Below the pieces are notes generated by a model that had not been told where the DNA came from, did no database searches, and saw only the letters and a program-made list of their open reading frames with translations. From an uncultured bacterium (lineage in GTDB: Bacteria > Hydrothermota > Tepidihabitantia > Tepidihabitantales > Tepidihabitantaceae): a stretch of 5,720 bases of DNA. The position numbers and the translations under genes were made by a program. This document shows positions 1 through 3,995 of this stretch, in pieces (the first letter of the stretch is position 1; each line of letters begins with the position of its first letter). The DNA lies in assembly GCA_937139435.1 (NCBI GenBank), contig CAKZPX010000174.1, forward strand, positions 1 to 5,720, read 5' to 3'.

Positions 1-158
1 CCCTCAAAGTCGCCATAGCGCAGGGAGATGTCGGCTTTGTCTTCAATATGGGTCGCCCAGTTTTCCTGATAGCCCCAGAATTCTGCCCGGTTGACGCCCT
101 GAATGGTCAGGTTGGCGCTGAAGATGATGGTGGCGAGCAGGAGATAACCGGGTGTCAC
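1..158 (-). CDS. N-terminus of an exported, probably outer-membrane protein (runs off the left edge)
   Basis: The 52 visible codons begin at GTG 158. The codon just upstream in this frame is TAA (161-159), so translation cannot start earlier, and no ATG is seen in the visible part. The first 20 or so residues are hydrophobic (VTPGYLLLATIIFSANLTIQ) and look like a signal peptide with an unusually uncharged n-region. After it comes VNRAEFWGYQENWATHIED and then DISLRYGDFE, a polar start with a beta-strand-like stretch, as in barrel-forming outer-membrane proteins. It lies 8 bases after the redoxin stop and is almost certainly in the same operon. No strong Shine-Dalgarno is visible, so translational coupling to the redoxin is likely. 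A DUF6029-type outer-membrane protein is a possible identity from memory of similar neighbourhoods, but the fragment is too short to assign a family. Confidence 0.72.
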   Translation of the reverse strand, partial: MTPGYLLLATIIFSANLTIQGVNRAEFWGYQENWATHIEDKADISLRYGDFE

Positions 159-166
159 TTATCCAC

Positions 167-754
167 TCACTTCTGCGGTTGTTTCTTTTCCTCTTTCCTC
201 TCCTCTTCTTTTTCCTCGGTCGGTGCCTTTTCCTCTACCGGTTCCTCGGGCAACCATTTGCCGATCTCCTCGGCAATTTTTTTCTCATCGCCCTTTTTGT
301 AGCCGATATGGGTGTAAACAATCTCGCCCTGCATATTGATGAGCACCGCGGTGGGTTTGATGATGATGTTGTATGCCTTTTTTACCTTTTGCTGCTGGTC
401 AAGGAGGACAATGTAAGGCCATTTCTTGGCACGGACAAAAGCCTTTACCCGTGCCTCATCAGATGGTTTGTCAACCGAGAGGGCAACAATCTGTAACCCG
501 CGACTCTTTAATGAGTCATACACAGGCAAAAGGGCATCAAGTTCGGCAATGCAGTTAACACAAGCCAGGTCCCAGCACTCTATATAGACCGGACCATTTT
601 TTAAGAGTTCAGAGAGCCTGACCTCAACGCCGTTGATGTCTTTCAGGGTGAAGTCCGGTGCCGGTTCATACTTTTTTTCTGACTTTTTTTCTTCCGCCGC
701 GACCAGGGCAAAGATAAAAAATGTTGCCATTCCGAATGTCAGGATTTTTTTCAT
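167..754 (-). CDS. Exported TlpA/AhpC-TSA-type thioredoxin-fold protein (redoxin)
   Basis: This 195-residue protein has a signal peptide at residues 1-20 (MKKILTFGMATFFIFALVAA) and then a redoxin domain at about 29-168. The domain begins with the family's APDFTLKDINGVEVRLSEL segment. The redox motif is C65-V-N-C68, preceded by W61 where TlpA proteins have WxxxCxxC, with an extra C60 close by. ALSVDKP (91-97) and KPTAVLIN (133-140) match the later strands, and P134 is the expected cis-proline. Residues 170-195 form a tail made mostly of Glu and Lys, probably disordered. The family acts as a periplasmic thiol-disulfide reductase or oxidase; the substrate is unknown. The start is supported by GGGAGG (766-761), six bases before the ATG. 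It begins 15 bases after the stop of the putative selenoprotein, so the two are cotranscribed and could be redox partners. The stop is TGA. Confidence 0.93.
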   Translation of the reverse strand: MKKILTFGMATFFIFALVAAEEKKSEKKYEPAPDFTLKDINGVEVRLSELLKNGPVYIECWDLACVNCIAELDALLPVYDSLKSRGLQIVALSVDKPSDEARVKAFVRAKKWPYIVLLDQQQKVKKAYNIIIKPTAVLINMQGEIVYTHIGYKKGDEKKIAEEIGKWLPEEPVEEKAPTEEKEEERKEEKKQPQK

Positions 755-769
755 ATTACACCTCCCGGT

Positions 770-1555
770 TCAATTTTTTAACTTTCTTTTTATCACCGAC
801 TGGTACACAGCACGGTTGAGATAATTCTGCACACTGACCACCACCCCGACCCGGTCAATGTTATAATCGCTAACCGGTGTGGTAAGCAGGGTGTCAAAGT
901 TCTGACCAAATTTCAGGCGAATGGGGATGCCAAAACTGTCACCAATCACCTGGCGCACGGTCATCGGCGAAAATACCGTATCACCCCGCAGCATTGAGTA
1001 GTAGGGGACACCGTCCTCGTAAACAATCGCCACCAGACGCAGGGTGGTCATTGTGTCCACGCTGGAGTCGGTGGGTGTGATGCGGATACCCAGGTGGAGG
1101 AGCGCCGGTTCAATCCCGGTTGTGGAACTGTCAATGGTCATCTCCAGAAAGGTCTGCTGTGCCCGGGCGCCGTCAATCATATTGCGATATATCGGATAAA
1201 AGGAATCAGGTATCGGGATTTGCGGTGAGCGCACGTTGCCGTCAAAAAATGCCAGGGGGGCGAGGTGCGGAACGACTCCGTACCATTCAGTCCGTGCCTT
1301 TCCCGCCTTGCTTTCCAGTTCCGGGTGCATCTCGCTGAGGTAGTAGACAACATAGGCAAGGGAGTCGCGGTAAGTCATGCTCAGGCTGTCCAGCGCCCGC
1401 ACCGCGGACGCACAGTAGTCTCATTCATCAAGGGGCGTGGAGAAAAGTTCTACCAGAACTACCCGGTTTGCCGCTCGCTCAATCAGCGGGGCGTCAGAAC
1501 AGGAAAGTATTAATAGACCGGTCAGCACTCCAAAGACAGGTTTTAATTTGTTCAT
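770..1555 (-). CDS. Omp28-like thioredoxin-fold lipoprotein, putative selenoprotein (TGA = Sec45)
   Basis: Read from ATG 1555 to TGA 772-770, this is one frame of 261 residues, interrupted only by an in-frame TGA at codon 45 (1423-1421). Residues 1-19 (MNKLKPVFGVLTGLLILSC) form a signal peptide with a lipobox-like end at C19, so it is probably a lipoprotein. Next comes VVLVELFSTPLDE-TGA-DYC, matching the LxEFT...CxxC entry strand and active site of Omp28-related proteins, with TGA in place of the first Cys and C48 as the second. WYGVV (91-95) and APLAFFDGN (99-107) fit the region around the cis-proline strand and place the rest of the thioredoxin fold after the TGA. Residues of about 120-261 resemble the beta-rich C-terminal part of such proteins. 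Translation across the TGA restores the signal peptide and active site; a start at GTG 1402 would lack both. A stem-loop follows the TGA. The role is probably a thiol/selenol redox reaction in the cell envelope. A nonsense mutation or a sequencing error at one base is the main alternative. Confidence 0.82.
1393..1411 (-). promoter_or_regulatory. Candidate bacterial SECIS stem-loop
   Basis: On the minus strand GCGTCCGC (1411-1404) pairs with GCGGGCGC (1400-1393). This makes eight consecutive pairs, seven Watson-Crick and one U-G, closing a three-base loop GGU (1403-1401). Seventeen bases separate the TGA from the loop. Known bacterial SECIS elements lie inside the coding region just after the UGA, with a small apical loop carrying G/GU; the E. 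coli fdhF element also presents GGU, at about 18 bases. The stem can be extended outward by TGT (1414-1412) with ACA (1389-1387), across a three-base bulge. The bulged U of the fdhF stem is not evident, but SelB requirements differ among bacteria. The role as a SelB-binding element is inferred. Confidence 0.75.
1421..1423 (-). other. In-frame TGA, proposed selenocysteine codon
   Basis: The codon reads TGA on the minus strand and falls in phase with the ATG at 1555 and with the 210-codon open frame after it. It occupies the first cysteine position of a CxxC motif, giving U-D-Y-C, and the frame's homology-like features lie on both sides. Cys/Sec exchange at this position is a well-known pattern in thioredoxin-fold selenoproteins. 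TGA ends three other reading frames in the window, so the codon is not globally reassigned. Confidence 0.8.
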
Positions 1556-1562
1556 TCTTATA

Positions 1563-1590
1563 ATGATAAAATCTCTTTTTTTATAGTCAA
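1563..1590 (-). promoter_or_regulatory. Sigma70-type promoter of the selenoprotein operon
   Basis: On the minus strand TTGACT (1590-1585) and TATCAT (1568-1563) are separated by 16 bases, close to the TTGACA/TATAAT consensus. The expected start of transcription, about 7 bases after the -10, falls at about 1556. That is right at the ATG (1555), and no Shine-Dalgarno precedes the ATG. The message may therefore be leaderless or nearly so. The promoter lies just after the terminator of the upstream Hsp20 transcript, which fits an independent unit. Confidence 0.6.
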
Positions 1591-1616
1591 GAAAACATTC
1601 GGCCAGGTTTTGGGAG

Positions 1617-1647
1617 AAATAAAAAGGGCGCCCTCCGGCGCCCTTTT
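1617..1647 (-). terminator. Rho-independent terminator of the fmdE-hsp20 transcript
   Basis: GGGCGCC and GGCGCCC (arms at 1637-1643 and 1626-1632) form a perfect 7-bp GC stem with a four-base loop. AAAA/TTTT pairs at its base extend it to 11 bp. On the minus strand it is followed by TTTTT, A and TTT (1625-1617). It starts about 20 bases after the Hsp20 stop codon, the expected position for an intrinsic terminator. Confidence 0.9.
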
Positions 1648-1665
1648 ACCGTCTCCGGGATGGTT

Positions 1666-2115
1666 TTAGTCCTCGGCGACGATGTTAATCTCGCGAGCCC
1701 TTGACTTCTCGGACTTCGGCAACACCAGTTCCAGGACACCAGCTTTGTAGGACGCCTTTGTCCTGTCACTTTCTACATCGGTGGGCAGGGTCACCGTCCG
1801 CTGGAACTTGCCATAGGCACGCTCAATGCGGTAATAGGTCCTGCCCTTCTTTTCGCTCTCCTGCTTGCGCTCACCGGAGATGGTCAGCGTATCACCGGAG
1901 AGGGTAATCTTGATGTCGTCTTTGTTCATGCCCGGCAGTTCGGCACGGACGATGATTGCGTCCTCGGTCTCCTCAATGTCCAGCGGTGGTGCCCAGTAGG
2001 TTTCACCCCGTTCGCGCGGCAACCTGCCAAAGACCGAGTCAAAAAGCCTGTCCAGTTCGTCCCGTAAGGACACCATCTCCCGGAACGGATCCCAGCTTGT
2101 CAGATGCTTTGCCAT
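1666..2115 (-). CDS. Hsp20 / alpha-crystallin family small heat-shock protein
   Basis: This 149-residue cytosolic ATP-independent chaperone belongs to a family that binds unfolding proteins in large oligomers. The N-terminal arm has the usual WDPF (8-11) and DELDRLFDSVF (19-29). The alpha-crystallin domain runs from about 43 to 134. It includes PPLDIEETEDAIIVRAELPG (43-62), the TLTISGER strand (76-83), YGKFQRTVTLP (101-111) and the hallmark KAGVLELVLPK (124-134). The C-terminal I-N-I (143-145) is the I-x-I motif that docks neighbouring dimers. The length is normal. The start at ATG 2115 is chosen because AAGGAGGTGG (2130-2121) precedes it by good spacing; a GTG three codons upstream lies inside that Shine-Dalgarno. 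It sits 25 bases after the FmdE-like gene and is followed by a strong terminator. No CIRCE element was found. Confidence 0.97.
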   Translation of the reverse strand: MAKHLTSWDPFREMVSLRDELDRLFDSVFGRLPRERGETYWAPPLDIEETEDAIIVRAELPGMNKDDIKITLSGDTLTISGERKQESEKKGRTYYRIERAYGKFQRTVTLPTDVESDRTKASYKAGVLELVLPKSEKSRAREINIVAED

Positions 2116-2120
2116 TTTTA

Positions 2121-2130
2121 CCACCTCCTT
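2121..2130 (-). promoter_or_regulatory. Strong ribosome binding site of hsp20
   Basis: AAGGAGGTGG on the minus strand is nearly a perfect anti-16S match. It lies eight bases (counted from GGAGG) before ATG 2115. It decides the start, because the alternative GTG at 2124 would be inside the site. Confidence 0.9.
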
Positions 2131-2140
2131 TTATCATTTT

Positions 2141-2581
2141 CTACCTTATTAGACTAACCACCGGTTTTCTGGATTCAGGGTTGATGACAAAAAGTGTGTT
2201 GATTGGTAACCGGTAAATTGTGCGGGCAATACTGGTAACCGGGGTGCGGGCAGGCGTGTGGAGTTGGGTCCAGACCCCGGGCTGGACTTTAAGGCACAGT
2301 TTTTCCCGGGTGCGGTGGTTGATAAATCTGACCGCACAGGTTTGGTTCTGCACCCGGTGCTGGATGTTACCCTTGCCCATTGTGCAACCCGAACCCATCT
2401 GTACTCCGTCAATAAAGCAGCGAACCGGTGGCTTTTTCGGACAGGTGACGATGGCACTTAGTTCAAATGGCGAGCCATGCAATTTTGTTGCCGCATACCT
2501 TCCGGCACGTAAACCCAGAATCAACCAGGGACCAAGATGTCCGTGAAACCGGATTGCAGACCGCAGCTCTGTTTGACTCAT
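2141..2581 (-). CDS. Stand-alone FmdE-domain protein
   Basis: This 146-residue protein matches the N-terminal catalytic-like domain named after formylmethanofuran dehydrogenase subunit E. The first motif is FHGHLGPW (12-19), then LGLRAGRYA (22-30). The second is FIDGVQMGSGCTMGKGN (56-72), equivalent to the family's D-x-Q-x-x-x-G-C-T-x-G-K-G-N, with C66. C47 and C55 are further candidate ligands. The cysteine often found in HGHxCPG is glycine here (HGHLGPW), a variant I recall in other stand-alone members. FmdE proteins are linked to metal or molybdenum/tungsten enzyme functions, but single-domain bacterial copies have no settled role, and no molybdoenzyme gene is visible nearby. The start ATG 2581 has no Shine-Dalgarno; no better start exists before the first motif. 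It is the first gene of a pair with hsp20. Confidence 0.88.
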   Translation of the reverse strand: MSQTELRSAIRFHGHLGPWLILGLRAGRYAATKLHGSPFELSAIVTCPKKPPVRCFIDGVQMGSGCTMGKGNIQHRVQNQTCAVRFINHRTREKLCLKVQPGVWTQLHTPARTPVTSIARTIYRLPINTLFVINPESRKPVVSLIR

Positions 2582-2610
2582 AGATAGAATATAACCGAGC
2601 GGTTGCTAAT

Positions 2611-2623
2611 GGCAAATATTGCC
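2611..2623. promoter_or_regulatory. Inverted repeat at the predicted transcription start of fmdE
   Basis: GGCAA-ATA-TTGCC has perfect 5-bp arms around a 3-bp centre. It begins just after the start of transcription predicted from the TATAAT at 2636-2631, the place where a repressor operator often lies. The regulator is unknown, and short inverted repeats can occur by chance. Confidence 0.4.
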
Positions 2624-2630
2624 CGGCATG

Positions 2631-2660
2631 ATTATAACACAAATGTTACGGGTATAAAAG
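2631..2660 (-). promoter_or_regulatory. Probable promoter of fmdE-hsp20 (perfect -10, weak -35)
   Basis: A perfect TATAAT (2636-2631) lies on the minus strand about 50 bases before the fmdE ATG. Seventeen bases upstream there is only TTTTAT-like sequence, a poor -35, suggesting a regulated promoter or dependence on an activator. The implied 5' leader is about 43 bases and carries no Shine-Dalgarno. Confidence 0.5.
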
Positions 2661-2672
2661 TTTTCATTGTGG

Positions 2673-2684
2673 TTAACATGTTAA
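2673..2684. promoter_or_regulatory. Perfect 12-bp palindrome upstream of the fmdE promoter
   Basis: TTAACATGTTAA reads the same on both strands. Its centre is about 54 bases upstream of the predicted fmdE start, a typical activator position, and the promoter's -35 is weak. It could equally serve rightward transcription. The binding protein is unknown. Confidence 0.4.
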
Positions 2685-2729
2685 TTTAGCGATATTTAGT
2701 ATAGAAAAACCCGGAGGGAAACTGATAAT

Positions 2730-2804
2730 ATGGTAGTGGATGGGGGGTATCCCCGGGTTACCCCCGGGATAGTTCCGGGGATTACCCCCTCTTTAATTTT
2801 CTGA
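2730..2804 (+). CDS. Possible 24-residue small ORF over the GC-rich repeats
   Basis: ATG 2730 to TGA 2802 encodes 24 residues beginning MVVDGGYP. Then comes VTPG-IVPG-ITPS, three similar tetrapeptides that arise from three related 12-base units. GGAGGG (2713-2718) precedes the ATG by 11 bases, longer than usual. Codon positions coincide with strong inverted repeats, so the reading frame may be a by-product of RNA or DNA structure rather than a gene. It could also be a leader peptide. Not recognised. Confidence 0.2.
   Translation: MVVDGGYPRVTPGIVPGITPSLIF
2742..2789. repeat. GC-rich degenerate tandem and overlapping inverted repeats
   Basis: Related units of about 12 bases (variants of TTACCCCCGGGA) follow one another. 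Several exclusive folds are possible. In the first, 2743-2754 pairs with 2777-2789: 12 pairs, one bulged T. In the second, 2748-2757 pairs with 2763-2771: nine pairs, one bulged C. In the third, CCCCGG (2762-2767) pairs with CCGGGG (2775-2780). On the plus strand the longest fold is followed by TCTTTAATTTT. It could be a terminator, a switching RNA or a protein-binding site. Confidence 0.65.
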
Positions 2805-2904
2805 TGAAATTGAGGGTTGGATTTCCGTTTTTAACAATCTATTTTTTCTGGATGTTAAGTTCGGTTTGAATCCCTGATCGGTGTGCGATTGAAATCTGGA
2901 AATG

Positions 2905-2939
2905 CCATCTGGATAAAAACCTGATGTTATCCGGGATGG
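2905..2939. other. Strong hairpin in the intergenic region
   Basis: CCATC (2905-2909) pairs with GATGG (2935-2939), and GGATAA (2911-2916) pairs with TTATCC (2927-2932). They are separated by a T opposite GG, and the loop is ten bases (2917-2926). The 11 Watson-Crick pairs make it stable in either strand's RNA. No T-tract follows on the plus strand, so it is not a plain terminator. It may belong to an unrecognised small RNA or 5' leader. Confidence 0.5.
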
Positions 2940-3038
2940 GAAGCAAGATATAATCTTCGGACTGGCTCTGTATCTGTTTTTAATCTGGTTTGCTCGGAAA
3001 GGTTTGCGGGGATTTTATCGTGGGGTCTGTGTCCTGTG

Positions 3039-3067
3039 TTGACAAGGCGGTTATCAAATTATATTAT
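3039..3067 (+). promoter_or_regulatory. Near-consensus sigma70 promoter of the tRNA-Asp unit
   Basis: A perfect TTGACA (3039-3044) and TATTAT (3062-3067) are separated by exactly 17 bases. The predicted start of transcription is about 3074, a few bases before the mature tRNA 5' end. The strength suits a stable-RNA gene and would also drive the two protein genes behind it. Confidence 0.88.
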
Positions 3068-3078
3068 ATTCTAATTCT

Positions 3079-3154
3079 GGGCCCGTAGTGTAGCCTGGTT
3101 TAACACGTCGCCCTGTCACGGCGAAGATCGCCAGTTCAAATCTGGTCGGGCCCG
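3079..3154 (+). tRNA. tRNA-Asp (anticodon GTC)
   Basis: A full cloverleaf is visible. The acceptor GGGCCCG (3079-3085) pairs with CGGGCCC (3147-3153). The D stem is GTGT/ACAC (3088-3091, 3103-3106). The anticodon stem is TCGCC/GGCGA (3108-3112, 3120-3124) with loop CTGTCAC, so the anticodon is GTC (3115-3117). The T stem is GCCAG/CTGGT around TTCAAAT (3135-3141). The discriminator base is G, as expected for aspartate. The acceptor stem is all GC. CCA is not encoded: TTG follows. The tRNA is 76 bases and shares its promoter with the downstream genes. Confidence 0.98.
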
Positions 3155-3158
3155 TTGG

Positions 3159-3995
3159 TTGAAAGAGTTTTTAATTTTATCTTTTGCCGCAATAACAGGG
3201 ACAATATTATTTTTTCCGGTACCCGCTAAAGCGGTAGAACCCAAACCCGAGTATCAACTGGAGTTAAAGGTGCAGAAGATAGGTGAGGCGCTGATTAACA
3301 ATAATAACCGGGTACTGTATCGGCTTTTTGTGCCGGTGTTTCGGCAGGAGATAGATTTTGCCCGTTTTGATTCGGTAGTGAATCGCTGGCGCGCCGGACG
3401 CCAGGTGGCGCGAGTAAAGACTTTAGTCACCGGTGTGCGCGGACTGGGTGGGCATGCCTCTACCTATGTATTTTTTCAGGGGGAACAGGATTACGAATAC
3501 ATTTATCAGAACTGGATTCTGGGTGACAGTGGCTGGGAACTGACCTGGCTTTCCAGCATCCTTGATCAGTCATTTCAATACGGCAGGAGTGAAACGCTGA
3601 TGATGCGCCGGGCAGCAGAGGTGGCGCTGGACTATTTTCTCTCTCCAGAAGGGAGGAGGGGGGTCGGTCTGGAGAAAATAAATCTGCCGGAAACGGTTGT
3701 GGTTGTTCAGCACGAGCGGATTGAGGAGGCGCCGGTAAAGATTGAGGGGCGGACGGTTGTCTGGTACACGCCCGAGGAGATAAGAGAGCGTCGGATATTT
3801 CCGCAGTTACCGGTTTACTGCGAGTTTGGCATGGTGCGGGTATACGGCACAACCGCAATTGTGGCACTGGATTTTCGTCCCTGGCCTTATTACCGGGGGC
3901 GTCCGGTTATTCGACGACCAACAGGGGTGGAGTTATATCTGAAAAAGACGGGTGATAGCTGGCGGGTTCATTCCACAGGAAAGCGCTGGGGATGA
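3159..3995 (+). CDS. Exported protein of unknown function, possibly NTF2-like
   Basis: This 278-residue protein starts at TTG 3159. That is the only usable start: the frame is open back through the tRNA to TAA 3072 without any ATG, GTG or TTG, and the next ATG is far inside the protein. The first 25 residues (MKEFLILSFAAITGTILFF, then PVPAKA) form a signal peptide with a good AKA cleavage site. The region 35-140 (repeated Phe, Tyr and Trp; GDSGWELTWL near its end) and the C-terminus both look like NTF2/SnoaL-type alpha+beta folds. The C-terminus carries GMVRVYGTTAIVALDF at about 224-239 and DSWRVHSTGKRWG at the end. That resemblance is weak and by eye. The start is four bases after tRNA-Asp and has no Shine-Dalgarno. 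The stop TGA overlaps the next gene's ATG, implying translational coupling. No enzyme motif was recognised. Confidence 0.85.
   Translation: MKEFLILSFAAITGTILFFPVPAKAVEPKPEYQLELKVQKIGEALINNNNRVLYRLFVPVFRQEIDFARFDSVVNRWRAGRQVARVKTLVTGVRGLGGHASTYVFFQGEQDYEYIYQNWILGDSGWELTWLSSILDQSFQYGRSETLMMRRAAEVALDYFLSPEGRRGVGLEKINLPETVVVVQHERIEEAPVKIEGRTVVWYTPEEIRERRIFPQLPVYCEFGMVRVYGTTAIVALDFRPWPYYRGRPVIRRPTGVELYLKKTGDSWRVHSTGKRWG

Larger units (their letters stand above)
2582..3038. other. Intergenic region without a convincing protein gene
   Basis: This is 457 bases between the divergent fmdE-hsp20 and tRNA-Asp units. It is AT-rich except for a GC block at 2742-2789. It holds the leftward promoter, two inverted repeats and two strong hairpins, listed separately. 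No open frame longer than the 24-codon one at 2730 looks translated. From 2940 to 3038 I see nothing specific. Confidence 0.7.

Noticed and set aside
48..824. Plus-strand open frames opposite the redoxin gene
   Set aside because: They are Ser/Phe/Leu-rich antisense translations of the Lys/Glu-rich redoxin, lack ribosome sites and overlap a well-supported gene.
770..1402. A 210-residue gene starting at GTG 1402
   Set aside because: It would start inside the thioredoxin-like domain, without a signal peptide or the redox motif, and has no ribosome binding site. The frame clearly continues upstream to ATG 1555.
1421..1423. Reading the TGA as an ordinary nonsense mutation or as a reassigned Trp/Gly codon
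   Set aside because: TGA terminates at least three other frames here (770-772, 167-169, 3993-3995), so reassignment is unlikely. The TGA falls exactly on a redox Cys position and is followed by a SECIS-like stem, which a random mutation would not explain. A single-base sequencing error cannot be excluded from the window alone.
2113..2124. Hsp20 starting at GTG 2124
   Set aside because: That GTG is part of the Shine-Dalgarno AAGGAGGTGG; ATG 2115 has ideal spacing.
2705..2718. Minus-strand CCC-TCC-GGG followed by TTTTT as a terminator
   Set aside because: The stem has only three pairs and no minus-strand gene ends there. The same bases on the plus strand read as a GGAGGG ribosome-site-like sequence.
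3079..3154. tRNA gene as an integration site for a mobile element
   Set aside because: No integrase, no repeated copy of the tRNA 3' end and no mobile-element gene appear in the window.
3460..3867. A 135-codon minus-strand frame inside the gene after the tRNA
   Set aside because: It is a Pro/Ser-rich shadow with no ribosome site. The plus-strand frame has a signal peptide and coupling to the next gene.
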